A DNA stretch of 64,000 bases from Kitasatospora kifunensis (GTDB lineage: Bacteria > Actinomycetota > Actinomycetes > Streptomycetales > Streptomycetaceae). Below the pieces are notes generated by a model. That model ran no database searches. It was not told where the DNA came from and saw nothing but the letters and a program-made list of their open reading frames with translations. Position numbers and translations under genes: made by a program. The stretch covers positions 558,001 to 622,000 of the forward strand of contig NZ_JACHJV010000002.1 in assembly GCF_014203855.1 (NCBI RefSeq), written 5' to 3'. Each line of letters begins with the position of its first letter. Position 1 is the first letter of the stretch. Shown in pieces: positions 48,650 through 57,787 of the stretch.

Positions 48650-51607
48650 ATGGAAAGCGTCTTTGAGTCAGGGTCAGCCCCGGAGATCCTCGGCAGGGAC
48701 CGCGAGCTGGAGCGGATCACGCGGCTGCTGGTGCCGCGTCAGGCAACCTTCGCCCCGTCGCGACGCCCGGCACGCACTCTCGCCGCACCGGCCGAAAGCC
48801 CAAGTACGTCCAGTACGAGGGCTTCCGGCCGGCACGCCGAGAGCACACACCGGACGCCGCTCCTTGACGGGCAAAGGCTGCCTGACGCGGCACTTGACGT
48901 CGCGGGCGACCGAAGCGGCGCCGGGGGCCAGGTGCTCGTGCTGACGGCCGAACCGGGAGCGGGCAAGAGCACGCTGGTCGACTGGACCGCGGCCCTCGCG
49001 GCCGGCCGCGGCTACCAGGTGCTGCGGGTCCGCGGCGGTGAGGACGAGACGGGCTTCGGATTCGCCGGGCTCTACCAGCTGCTGCGCCCGCTGCTCGGAT
49101 CCACAGGCCGGCTGGCTGCGCCGCAACGGGACGCATTGCTGGCCGCCTTCGGACAGCAGGCGGTGACCGGAGACCGGCAGCCCGACCCGCTGCTGATCCG
49201 CTACGCCGCGCTGAGCCTGCTCTGCGACGCGGCCACCGAGCGACCGTTGCTGCTGCTCATCGACGACGCGCAGTGGCTGGACCCGGGCACCGTGGACGTC
49301 CTCGCCTTCGTCGCGCGCCGGCTGGACGGCGAGACGACAGCCGTCCTGCTGACCGCGAGGCAGCAGGTGCTGCCGGTCCCGTTCGACCGGGACTTCGCTC
49401 ACCTGGCCATCACCCCGCTGGACCGCGCGGACGCGGGCAGGCTGCTCGATCGCCAACCGCGGCCGCCGCGCGGCCAGGCCCGCCTGCGGATCCTGGAGCA
49501 GGCGGCAGGCAACCCGCTGGCGCTGATCGAGCTGGCCCGTGCGGTCGCGCTGGTGCCCGGCGGTCAGGGCGCGGACGCGGCGCAGTCACTTCCGCTCACC
49601 CCCCGCCTGGAGCAGATCTTCGCGGCGGACCTCGCGGGCCTGCCGCAGCGGACCCGGCAGGTGCTGCTGCTGGCGGCAGCGGCCGGCACCGCCGAGTTCT
49701 CCGAGGTCTTTCGGGCCACGCCCGACGCGGGCGACCCGCAGGTCTGGCTGCCCGCCGAACAGGCGGGCCTGGTGCGGCTGGACTCGGGTCGGGTCGAGCT
49801 GTGCCATCCGCTGGTGCGCTCGGCCGTCTACCGGGCGGCGGCCTTCGACGAGCGCCGCACCGCCCACCAGGCGCTCGCCGCCGCCCTGGTGGACAACCCC
49901 GACCGCCGCGCCTGGCACCTCGCCGCGGCCGCCCTCGGACCGGACGAGGAGATGGCCTGGACGCTCGCTGAGACCGCCGACCGGGCACGCCGGCGCGGTG
50001 GCTACGCGGCAGCGGCGGCCACCTTGGAGCGCGCGGCCGCGCTGACGCCCGAGGGGGATCGGCGGGCGCGGCGGCTGCTCGATGCCGCCACCATGGCGAT
50101 GCTCGGGGGTTGCCCGCAGTGGGTCGGTGAACTGGCCGTCAGGGTCTGCGCCACCGCGGACGACCCGGAACTGCTCGCCGAGGCGTCCATGCGGGCCGGC
50201 TGGGCCCTGGCCGTGACCGACCGGCACGAGGAGTCGCTGGGGTTCCTGGTGCCCGCCGCGCAGTCCATGGCCGAGAAGGCCCCGGGGCTCGCCCTGGACG
50301 CGCTCGGCACGGCGGCGACTCCCGCGTACAACTACGGGAGCTCCTTCCACCGAGCGCAGTTGCGCCGGATCGCGGACCTGATCACGCAGCAGCCGGACGC
50401 GGTGGACCGGATCTGGCTGCGAGCGGCCACCGAGCCGTTCGCCGACCGCGCGTGGGCGCTGCCCGCGCTGCACCGGTCGCTCGCCGAGGTGCCGGCGGAC
50501 TCGCCGGCGCAGCTGGTCCAGCTCGGCGCAGCCGCCTGGATCCTCGACGAGGTCGAGACCGCGGTGCGGGTCCTCGGCCAGGTGGCCGACCACCTGCGGC
50601 GCGCCGCCACGGCCGGTGGCGACGCGGTCGTCGCGCACACCCTGGCCCTCGCGCAGTTCGAGAGCGGCGCCTGGTCCGCCGCCTGCTCCGCCGCGCAGCA
50701 GGCCTACCGGATCGCCGTCGAAGTCGGCTCGGACAACGTGGTGGCGGGAGCGCCGATCCTGCAGGGCGTCCTGCTCGCACTGCGCGGTGACGCGCCTGGC
50801 GCGCGGAGTGTGATCGAAGCCGCCGTCAGCGGCCTGGATCCGCGCAGTTCGCCGAGCCACTACGTGCGCTCCTGCCATGCGCTCGCCCTGGCCGCCTTCG
50901 TCGAGGGCGAGCACCTCGCGGCGTACCAGCAGTTGCGCAACGTCTTCTCGCGCGACTTCCACCCCGTCCCGGTGCACTACCACGCCTCGTACTACTACCT
51001 CGCCGACCTTGCCGCGGCAGCGGTTCGAGCCGGCCAGCGGGACGATGCCCGTGCCGTCGTGCAGGTCGCCGTGCGCACACTCGGCGAGCACCGCTCCGCG
51101 CGCCTGGACGCGGTGGTGCACCGGGCGACCGCGCTGATCGGCGATCCGGACGAGGCGGAACCGCACTTCCGGGCTGCCCTCGCCGACCCCGCAGGTGACC
51201 ACTGGCCCTTCGAACGGGCGCTGGCGCGGCTGGAGTTCGGCGAGTGGTTGCGCCGACGCCGCCGGGTCACCGAGGCACGCACGCAGCTGAGCGCGGCCCT
51301 CGGCGTCTTCGAGCGGCTGGACGCTCGCCCGTGGACCGAGCGCGCCGCGGCGGAGCTGCGGGCCGCCGGTGTGGCGAGCGTCCGAACGGAACCCGCCGAC
51401 CATACTCTTGACCTGACTCCGCAACAGCTGGAGATCGCCCGGGCGGCTGCCGCGGGTCTGACCAACCGGGAGATCGGCGCCAGGTTGCTGCTCTCCCCGC
51501 GCACCGTCGGCTTCCACTTGCACAAGATATTTCCCAAGCTGGGCATCACCACGCGGGCCCAACTGCGCGACGCACTGGGTGATGCGCAGCCCGCTGACCC
51601 GCGGTGA
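48650..51607 (+). CDS. LAL-type LuxR-family regulator with inserted repeat sequence
   Basis: 985 residues. The STAND ATPase begins LGRDRELERITRLL, but Walker A AEPGAGKS (100-107) is about 60 residues further on than in the paralogous LAL protein at 32.7 kb. The extra residues (about 28-82) are encoded by the 163-bp element 2. Walker B is LLLLIDDAQWLD. The C-terminal helix-turn-helix reads LTPQQLEIARAAAAGLTNRE and IGARLLLSPRTVGFHLHKIF, intact. ATG 48650 has AAGGG 5 bases upstream; the frame is open to 48587. It is followed by the third hydrolase gene (158 bases). Whether the inserted loop is tolerated is not known. Confidence 0.85.
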   Translation: MESVFESGSAPEILGRDRELERITRLLVPRQATFAPSRRPARTLAAPAESPSTSSTRASGRHAESTHRTPLLDGQRLPDAALDVAGDRSGAGGQVLVLTAEPGAGKSTLVDWTAALAAGRGYQVLRVRGGEDETGFGFAGLYQLLRPLLGSTGRLAAPQRDALLAAFGQQAVTGDRQPDPLLIRYAALSLLCDAATERPLLLLIDDAQWLDPGTVDVLAFVARRLDGETTAVLLTARQQVLPVPFDRDFAHLAITPLDRADAGRLLDRQPRPPRGQARLRILEQAAGNPLALIELARAVALVPGGQGADAAQSLPLTPRLEQIFAADLAGLPQRTRQVLLLAAAAGTAEFSEVFRATPDAGDPQVWLPAEQAGLVRLDSGRVELCHPLVRSAVYRAAAFDERRTAHQALAAALVDNPDRRAWHLAAAALGPDEEMAWTLAETADRARRRGGYAAAAATLERAAALTPEGDRRARRLLDAATMAMLGGCPQWVGELAVRVCATADDPELLAEASMRAGWALAVTDRHEESLGFLVPAAQSMAEKAPGLALDALGTAATPAYNYGSSFHRAQLRRIADLITQQPDAVDRIWLRAATEPFADRAWALPALHRSLAEVPADSPAQLVQLGAAAWILDEVETAVRVLGQVADHLRRAATAGGDAVVAHTLALAQFESGAWSAACSAAQQAYRIAVEVGSDNVVAGAPILQGVLLALRGDAPGARSVIEAAVSGLDPRSSPSHYVRSCHALALAAFVEGEHLAAYQQLRNVFSRDFHPVPVHYHASYYYLADLAAAAVRAGQRDDARAVVQVAVRTLGEHRSARLDAVVHRATALIGDPDEAEPHFRAALADPAGDHWPFERALARLEFGEWLRRRRRVTEARTQLSAALGVFERLDARPWTERAAAELRAAGVASVRTEPADHTLDLTPQQLEIARAAAAGLTNREIGARLLLSPRTVGFHLHKIFPKLGITTRAQLRDALGDAQPADPR
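48731..48893. mobile_element. MITE-like element 2, 163 bp, inside a coding region
   Basis: Terminal inverted repeats GTGCCGCGTCAGG (48731-48743) and CCTGACGCGGCAC (48881-48893) bound an imperfect palindrome of the same length as element 1. The centre (48799-48822) shares CCCAAGTACG and CAGTACGAGGGC with element 1, and both centres are in the middle of the element. It lies in frame in the LAL gene. No flanking TA is seen. Confidence 0.65.
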
Positions 51608-51765
51608 CTGCGCCCACGGACCAGAGGCGAGGCACCGTCGGGCAACGCGGCGCCGCCGAGCGGTCCTACGGTGGCGTTCGCGCCTCGGGACCTCAGCGCC
51701 GACCGGGCAGACGCCGCAGTCGGCGCTCGCCGAGGCGGACCACCCCGCACATAGAGGAGACGGAA

Positions 51766-52737
51766 ATGACGCACGACTTCGCGCCGGTTCGGCCCGTGCT
51801 GGAGACGGCGGCCGCAGCGTTCGCGCAGGCCACGGCGGAGCCGCCGTACCTGTTCCAACTGGCCCCCGCCGAAGGCCGCAAGGCGGTCGACGAGGTCCAG
51901 TCGGGCCCGGTCGAGCTGCCCGCGGTGGACGAGGAGTGGATCACCGTGTCGGGTGGACCGACCGGCAGCGTCCGGGCCCGGATCGTGAAGCCGGCCGGTT
52001 CCCAGGGGGTGCTGCCGGTGATCCTCTACATCCACGGCGCGGGCTGGGTCTTCGGCAACGCGCACACCCACGACCGGCTGGTGCGGGAGCTGGCGGTCGG
52101 GGCGGGGGCGGCGGTGGTGTTCCCCGAGTACGACCTGTCGCCGGAGGCCCGCTACCCGGTGGCGATCGAGCAGAACTACGCGGTCGCGCAGTGGATCGTG
52201 CGGGAGGGGGCCAGCAAGGGGCTGGACGGCACGCGCCTGGCCGTCGCGGGAGACTCGGTCGGCGGGAACATGAGCGCCGCCCTGACCCTGATGGCCAAGG
52301 AGCGCGGCGACGTGCCGCTCCGCCACCAGGTGCTCTTCTACCCGGTGACCGACGCCGCCTTCGACACCGCCTCCTACCACCAGTTCGCGACCGGCTACTT
52401 CCTGCGCCGCGACGGCATGCAGTGGTTCTGGGACCAGTACACGACCGACCCGGCCCAGCGCGCCGAGATCACCGCCTCCCCGCTGCGCGCCACCACCGAG
52501 CAACTGGCCGGGCTGCCCGCAGCGCTGGTGATCACCGGTGAGGCCGACGTGCTGCGCGACGAGGGCGAGGCGTACGCCAGCAAGCTGCGCGCGGCCGGCG
52601 TCCCGGTCACCGCCGTGCGCTACCAGGGCATCATCCACGACTTCGTGATGCTCAACGCCCTGCGCGAGACGCAAGCGGCGCAGGCCGCCATCACCCTGGC
52701 GGTCCAGACCCTGCGCGAGGCGCTGCACACTGCCTGA
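51766..52737 (+). CDS. HSL-type alpha/beta hydrolase (module 3)
   Basis: 323 residues, the paralogue with the most regular catalytic set. The oxyanion motif is ILYIHGAGWVFGN, the nucleophile is Ser in VAGDSVGGNMSA, the acid lies in GEADVLRDEGEA and the base in GIIHDF. All three window paralogues share ARYPVA, LDGTR or LDGRR, and the PLRA block (SPLRATTEQLAGLPAALVIT). It probably cleaves short-chain esters. ATG 51766 has GAGGAG 6 bases upstream. It is on the same strand as the LAL regulator 158 bases upstream and is likely controlled by it. The substrate is unknown. Confidence 0.88.
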   Translation: MTHDFAPVRPVLETAAAAFAQATAEPPYLFQLAPAEGRKAVDEVQSGPVELPAVDEEWITVSGGPTGSVRARIVKPAGSQGVLPVILYIHGAGWVFGNAHTHDRLVRELAVGAGAAVVFPEYDLSPEARYPVAIEQNYAVAQWIVREGASKGLDGTRLAVAGDSVGGNMSAALTLMAKERGDVPLRHQVLFYPVTDAAFDTASYHQFATGYFLRRDGMQWFWDQYTTDPAQRAEITASPLRATTEQLAGLPAALVITGEADVLRDEGEAYASKLRAAGVPVTAVRYQGIIHDFVMLNALRETQAAQAAITLAVQTLREALHTA

Positions 52738-52753
52738 CGGCTCGATGAACGAA

Positions 52754-52780
52754 GGTGGGCGGTGCGTTGTGCCGCCCACC
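52754..52780. terminator. Terminator between convergent genes
   Basis: A perfect 9-bp stem, GGTGGGCGG/CCGCCCACC, with a 9-base loop, lies 16 bases after the third hydrolase stop, before the end of the leftward zinc-protease-like gene. Confidence 0.65.
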
Positions 52781-52856
52781 CCCACAACTCGTAGGGCGGG
52801 TCAAAAAGCCCTATCACCAGCGGGCCTCGGGGCCGCAGGGGGGCACCTCACCGAGC

Positions 52857-53636
52857 CTACGGCGCCATCGTCCGCAGCCCGGCTGCCACCTGGTTGAGTG
52901 CGGCAACGCTGACCTGAGGCAGGCCCGCGGCCGCCAGAACGACGGTGATCTGATCGATGGAGTCCGGGAGTTCCGTGTTCCTGACGGCTCGCTCGGCCGC
53001 GTTCTTCGCTATGGCGTACTGGTCCCCCCGGCTCACGATGAAATTGGCCACGGCCTGGGCGGTGGTGGTGATGCCCAGCACAGGGGCCGCATAGGCCCCG
53101 TTGTTGGGAACGGTGGTCTGAATGAAGTGCAGGATGACGTTCAGCTCGATCATGTACGCGTAGGACTCCCCTTGGTGCATCGGATCCACCCGCCCCAGCA
53201 GTGCATGCCCCATCTCGTGCAACGGAACCATGGCGGACAGGAAGTTGACGTCTGCATCCTGCAGATTGTCCAGCCATCCCTCCGGGAGCCTCACCAGCAC
53301 CGTGGGCAGGTAGTACTCCGGCGGTGGCCCCGATGCGTAGATCTGGTACTGCGGCATCGGATACTCCGGAGGAGGACCGGGGTGCAAGTCGTTGTAGCCG
53401 TCGATGCAGCTCTGCGCGGCTCTCGCCATCAACCTCCCAGGACCATTGTCGGCAACATAGACAGCCGGGTTGCTGTTCGCACCGAGATTGATCGCGATGC
53501 CTGGCATGAAGCAGATCATTCTCACATTTCCCACGTCTCCGGGAATCGGGTAGAACATGTTGGCGACCTGAGCGTTCTGGGCGAACCAGGCGCGGAGTCG
53601 TGTGTAGCGATCGACGATCATCTGCGGAAGCGGCAT
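52857..53636 (-). CDS. HEXXH-motif zinc-protease-like protein
   Basis: 259 residues, no signal peptide. The zinc-binding motif is LHEMGHALLGRVDP (H140, E141, H144), and E164 lies 20 residues after the second His in GESYAYMIE, a spacing compatible with a third, gluzincin-type ligand; E157 is another candidate. The N-terminal part carries PSMIVDR-like and FYPIPGDVG elements of unknown fold, and Pro/Tyr-rich GPPPEYPMPQYQIY. The C-terminal part is helical (VSVAALNQVAAGLRTM). ATG 53636 has GAGGTGGGG 4 bases upstream; ATG 53663 is less likely. It is divergent from the lectin/pore-former operon. I do not recognise the family; activity is not proven. Confidence 0.6.
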   Translation of the reverse strand: MPLPQMIVDRYTRLRAWFAQNAQVANMFYPIPGDVGNVRMICFMPGIAINLGANSNPAVYVADNGPGRLMARAAQSCIDGYNDLHPGPPPEYPMPQYQIYASGPPPEYYLPTVLVRLPEGWLDNLQDADVNFLSAMVPLHEMGHALLGRVDPMHQGESYAYMIELNVILHFIQTTVPNNGAYAAPVLGITTTAQAVANFIVSRGDQYAIAKNAAERAVRNTELPDSIDQITVVLAAAGLPQVSVAALNQVAAGLRTMAP

Positions 53637-54100
53637 GTCCCCACCTCGACGTGCGACTCTCATGGGCTGCGGATCGCCCCGCGAACGGTCGACTCCCCGA
53701 TGACACCGACGATCGCTCGCTGGGGGATCCCTTGGCCGCAGGCCGCCCCAGGGCCGGCGGGGAAGGAGTGTGCGGCGGGCCGTTCGGCCCGCCCGGCAGT
53801 CGGCCGGAGGTCAGTGCGGCTGTGAGCCGGCTGCTTCCTGGATCCATCTACCCACCGTGGACGACCTCCCGCATCTTGCGGCGGGAGTACCGACCTCCGG
53901 GGTGGGAGGATCGCTCGCTCGGTGCGTCAACTCCCCGCGCTGACTGGGAAGTCGAACCAGCCGTTCCGGATGCGACCACCGTTGCGCGGGCGCAACGTGG
54001 AAGGGAGGACGGCAGTGGTGCCATCGCTTTGAACTCCGCCGGCGGAAACGAGGCGGCGGAGCTGTCGTGGCCGCGCCCGGCGGACGAAAGGGACTGTGGC
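53637..54100. other. Divergent region between protease-like gene and toxin-like operon
   Basis: This 464-base gap carries the promoters of both directions and no evident gene. Several long frames cross it but lack start signals. No clear repeats were found by eye. Confidence 0.45.
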
Positions 54101-55372
54101 GTGAGAAGGATGACCGAGAAGGTCTACAGCATCATCGAGGTGTCGGAGCAGGACGGGAAGTGGGAGTACTCGGATATCAACTTCTCCGCGGCGCCGATGG
54201 TCGACTCCCCGGGGTCGACGGCCGGCTCCGGTGCGCCGACAACCGGCTCCCCGGGTTCCGGCGCCGGGCCGGTGTGGCGGGAGACCAGTCCGATGGCGGT
54301 CGCGGGGAGTGGGTTGGCGGCCGCGGGATCCCAGGAGGACGACCGGCGGGTCTTCTACCAGGACCTGAGCGGGAGTGTGGTCGAAACGGTGTACGAGCCC
54401 TCGTTGCCGGACGGCCGCTGGGTCGGATACCACGTCTTCACCACGGAGATCAGTGCTCCCAGTGCCGGCGTCGGCAGCGCGCTGGCGGTGGCGGGGCGGC
54501 TCGGGGACCTGCGGGTCTACTACTTCGACGGCGGGCGTCGGCTCGTACGGCTGGAGGAACGGGGGCAGAAGTGGACGTACGCCGTGTGTGCGGACGCTCC
54601 GCGAGGTCTCCCGATCAGCCCGCTGACCGCCCTCGTCACCGAGCGGGGTGAGTACGCCTACTACCTGGACGGAGCGGGCCATCTCGTCGAGGTGTCGTGG
54701 TTGGGGGTGGAGGGCTGGTCGGTCAGCGAGGTGACGGCCGGTGTCGAGGGGTGCCCGGTTCCCTCCACGCTGAGCCGGCTGACCGCTGCCGGGTACGGGA
54801 CCGGTATGCGCCTCGTCCACTTCCTCGACGAGCGCAACCACCCCATCCAGCTTGAACACGCGGTCATCGCGGGTACGAAGAAGGACCCCGAGGGCGGTGC
54901 GCTCTGGCAGGCGCGCGACCTTGCCGGGTACGGAGCGCCGGCCGTGGCGGCCGGCAGCCAGCCAGCGGTCGAGCTGACCGCCGACGGCCATCCGCGGCTC
55001 CACTACCTGGACGCCGACCGCATGGTGGTCGAGGTGGGGTTCAACGGCCGCGGGTGGGAGGTCAACCACGTCGGCGCGGACGCCGACGACGGCGCGGGGG
55101 CTCCCGCAGCGGCAGCCGGCAGCTCGCTGGCCACCGTGGCCCAGGCCGACCGTGCGGCGACCCGGGTGTACTACCTGGGCGCCGCCGACTGCAGTGACGA
55201 CCCGCGGCTCGGCGACAACCAGCTGATCGAACTGCGGGGAGCCGGGGACAAGTGGACCTCCCGCGATCTGGGCGCCGAGCTGGGCCTCCCCGACGTCGCC
55301 ACCGGTGTGCCCAGCCCGTTCGCCGCCATCTGCACCATCGGACCGCGCGTCTACTACACGAGCGAGGAGTAG
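54101..55372 (+). CDS. Fucose-lectin-type beta-propeller protein 1
   Basis: 423 residues. Repeated blades follow the pattern L-A-A/V-x-G-S-x-x-x-R-V/L-Y-Y-x-D... then an E or V-E and a Trp, as in fungal fucose-specific lectins of the AAL type: GLAAAGSQEDDRRVFYQDLS, GSALAVAGRLGDLRVYYFDG and SLATVAQADRAATRVYYLGA. Each blade ends in a V-E/V-S-W-like strand. The R, E and W positions correspond to the sugar-binding pocket in AAL (family knowledge). No signal peptide. GTG 54101 has GAAAGGGA 7 bases upstream; ATG 54110 has none, so GTG is preferred. It is followed by a pore-former-like gene, and homologous to the propeller gene at 56.5 kb. Confidence 0.65.
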   Translation: MRRMTEKVYSIIEVSEQDGKWEYSDINFSAAPMVDSPGSTAGSGAPTTGSPGSGAGPVWRETSPMAVAGSGLAAAGSQEDDRRVFYQDLSGSVVETVYEPSLPDGRWVGYHVFTTEISAPSAGVGSALAVAGRLGDLRVYYFDGGRRLVRLEERGQKWTYAVCADAPRGLPISPLTALVTERGEYAYYLDGAGHLVEVSWLGVEGWSVSEVTAGVEGCPVPSTLSRLTAAGYGTGMRLVHFLDERNHPIQLEHAVIAGTKKDPEGGALWQARDLAGYGAPAVAAGSQPAVELTADGHPRLHYLDADRMVVEVGFNGRGWEVNHVGADADDGAGAPAAAAGSSLATVAQADRAATRVYYLGAADCSDDPRLGDNQLIELRGAGDKWTSRDLGAELGLPDVATGVPSPFAAICTIGPRVYYTSEE

Positions 55373-55499
55373 ACGGGCCGGGCGGTCGAGACGACTTCCG
55401 GCCACCCGCCCGGGTCCTGACACCGCGACGGACCGAATCGACGACCGCCGGGCCACCCACGGCGGAGCCGCGCCACGACCGTACTCGGAAGGAGCCCCC

Positions 55500-56498
55500 A
55501 TGCGCATGAACGAGTTGTACCGGCAAGCCCTGAACGGAACACTCGTATCCGCGGACACGGGCAACCGGACCAGCATGACGGTCACCAACGCCACCCCGGT
55601 GCACCTGCTGGTGTACTGGGTCGGCCTCGACGGTCTGCTGTACGGCCGCAACCCACGGACGCGCAAGTCGGCCCCCGGCTACCCGGGCCAGGTCCTGGAT
55701 CCCGGGACCACGGCGACCTGGACGACCATCGACCGGTCCTACCGATTCGTCGCCAAGGCCGGGTACTCGGGCGCCTTCGCGGCAGCGTGGCAGGTCGGCC
55801 GGGACAACGCCGCCGTCACCATCTCAGGCCGTGACCTGCTCGACCCGGACGACATCGGGGAGCCCCCTGTGCCCTCCAAGGCCGTGATCATCCCACCGAA
55901 CGGGCCGAGGATCCTGGTGGGAGCGGGTGCGCTGCACAACGGCCATTTCGTCACCCGTGAACAGTTCTGGCAACGTCTGCCGGAGTCGTACAGTCTCGCG
56001 GCGGGAGAGGACAAGACCGTCAACTACACACAGACGCAGGGCATGCAGGCGAGTTCGTCGGACACCAAGACGGTGACGGGATCGGTCAGCGCGAGCGCCG
56101 GTGGCGGCTGGGGCCCGTTCAGTGCCTCCGTCAACGCCTCGCTGAGCAAGTCCTCCACCAGGACGCAGCAGGTCACCGTGTCCACCGAGACCACGAACTT
56201 CACCTCGAACCAGTACACCAACGACACGGCCCACGGCCGGATATGCCTGTTCTGGCAACTCATGGACATCCTCACCGTCTTCGACGGCACGGGAACGCCG
56301 CTGGCATCGGTCGTCTCCGCCAAGGGTCCGGCGGTCGTCTGGGGCCCCGTCAACATCGACGACGAACTGGAGGCCGGGACGGAGATCAACCTCGCACGGC
56401 GTGCCGACCGGCCGGAGGTTCCCGAGATCGTCGCGGTCCGGCAGGCCGACGGAAGGCTCCTGCCGGACGGGCCGATGCCCTCGTACCGCGGAACCTGA
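55500..56498 (+). CDS. Candidate aerolysin/ETX-MTX2-like beta-pore-forming protein 1
   Basis: 332 residues, no signal peptide. Residues 25-110 look like a small beta-sandwich (SMTVTNATPVHLLVYWVG, VLDPGTTATWTTID, RFVAKAGYSGAFAA). Residues 172-238 are a Ser/Thr-rich amphipathic tract: VNYTQTQGMQASSSDTKTV, GSVSASAGGGWGPFSASVNA, LSKSSTRTQQVTVSTETTN. Alternating polar and apolar residues with central GPFSAS are as expected for the membrane-inserting hairpin of aerolysin-type toxins. A final beta part ends AVVWGPVNIDD. ATG 55500 has AAGGAG 6 bases upstream. Its paralogue lies at 57.8 kb. Function is inferred from the pattern only. Confidence 0.5.
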   Translation: MRMNELYRQALNGTLVSADTGNRTSMTVTNATPVHLLVYWVGLDGLLYGRNPRTRKSAPGYPGQVLDPGTTATWTTIDRSYRFVAKAGYSGAFAAAWQVGRDNAAVTISGRDLLDPDDIGEPPVPSKAVIIPPNGPRILVGAGALHNGHFVTREQFWQRLPESYSLAAGEDKTVNYTQTQGMQASSSDTKTVTGSVSASAGGGWGPFSASVNASLSKSSTRTQQVTVSTETTNFTSNQYTNDTAHGRICLFWQLMDILTVFDGTGTPLASVVSAKGPAVVWGPVNIDDELEAGTEINLARRADRPEVPEIVAVRQADGRLLPDGPMPSYRGT

Positions 56499-56545
56499 GG
56501 ACGCCCGCCGAGCACGGGTACACCTACCAGCAGCCGGAGGAGATC

Positions 56546-57739
56546 ATGGCTACAGCGCGCGCCCGCCCCATGGGCGTGACCCCGGGCGGAGGCTACACAG
56601 CGGTCATCGAAGTGGCCCAGGAACCGGACGGCTCGTTCCAATGGACCAACCTCAACATCGCTGCGGGCAGGGACGTCGGACGCGGCATCCTTAGACCGGC
56701 CCCCTTCCCGGCCCTGACCAGCGGCCTCGCGGCCACCGGATGGGGATCGGACAGTCGGCGCGTCTACTACGCGGACACCGACGGCGCCGTCATCGAGCTG
56801 AAGGCCGACGGAAGCGGCTGGGGCTACCAGAACTTCACCAGCAGCCTCGGCGTCCCCGTGGCCAGATGGAACAGTCCGCTGACCACCGGCGGGATGCGGT
56901 CCGGAACGATGATGGTCTACTACGTGGACGAGGGCGGCGGGCTCATCGTCCTGAAGTTCATGAAGTCCGGGGGCGGCTGGCACTCCGACATCGCCGGCTA
57001 CATCCCCAAGGTCCCGGCGACGAGTCCGCTGGCCGCACTGCAGAACGACCGAGGCCGCTTCGTCTACTTCTTCAACAAGAACGGCCACGTCATCGAGGTG
57101 GAGGGATTCGGGAAGCCGCCGCGCAGGATCACTGATCTCACGAACTTCGCGCACCTCCCCGCCCCCTCCCCGCTCAGCGGGTTGGCCGCCACCGGATGGG
57201 GATCGGACCGCCGGCGCGTCTACTACGCGGACACCGACGACAACCTCATCGAAATGGTGGGCTACGGGGACGAAGACGGATGGTCGTCGCAGAACCTCGC
57301 CGGTTGGGGTATCAGCCGGCTCAAGGACGGAAGCCCGCTGGCGGTCGCGCCGGCCGACCGGGGCGTACACGGCGTTGCCCTGTTCAACCCGTACTCCGAA
57401 CCGCTCTGGGCGAACTGGGACGGCGGCTGGTCGAACCAGGAGATCTACACGACCAGGAAGGGAGCACGTCCGGTGGTAGCCGCCGACAGCTCCGTCGCCT
57501 GCGCGGCGAGCACCGACCGCGTTACCTGGGTGTCCTTCGTGACCGAGGACAACCACCTCGCCCTGTGGAGGGGACCGGAGCCGGACCGGTGGTGGTGGGA
57601 GGACTGGCGCTGGTGGGACCTGACCACCGAACTCAACCTTCCGGCCGCTGCCCGGGTGGCCACGCAGGGCCCACTGGCTCTCGTCCACACCGACGCCGGC
57701 CCGCGTGTCTACTACCTCACCGACGAGCCCGAATTCTAA
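56546..57739 (+). CDS. Fucose-lectin-type beta-propeller protein 2
   Basis: 397 residues, homologous to the propeller at 54.1 kb. Two nearly identical blades, SGLAATGWGSDSRRVYYADT and SGLAATGWGSDRRRVYYADT, lie about 160 residues apart, and other blades vary (SPLAALQNDRGRFVYFFNKN). Each has R, then a Y-Y, and an E or V-E before a Trp. The last blade before the end has WWWEDWRWWDLTTELN, unusually Trp-rich. No signal peptide. ATG 56546 has GGAGGA 5 bases upstream. It is 47 bases after the first pore-former-like gene and 48 before the second. Repeats at both DNA and protein level suggest recent blade duplication. Confidence 0.65.
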   Translation: MATARARPMGVTPGGGYTAVIEVAQEPDGSFQWTNLNIAAGRDVGRGILRPAPFPALTSGLAATGWGSDSRRVYYADTDGAVIELKADGSGWGYQNFTSSLGVPVARWNSPLTTGGMRSGTMMVYYVDEGGGLIVLKFMKSGGGWHSDIAGYIPKVPATSPLAALQNDRGRFVYFFNKNGHVIEVEGFGKPPRRITDLTNFAHLPAPSPLSGLAATGWGSDRRRVYYADTDDNLIEMVGYGDEDGWSSQNLAGWGISRLKDGSPLAVAPADRGVHGVALFNPYSEPLWANWDGGWSNQEIYTTRKGARPVVAADSSVACAASTDRVTWVSFVTEDNHLALWRGPEPDRWWWEDWRWWDLTTELNLPAAARVATQGPLALVHTDAGPRVYYLTDEPEF

Positions 57740-57787
57740 GGGGCTCTGCCTCGCACGCGGATGCGCGGCAGGTGATCGGAGCTCACC

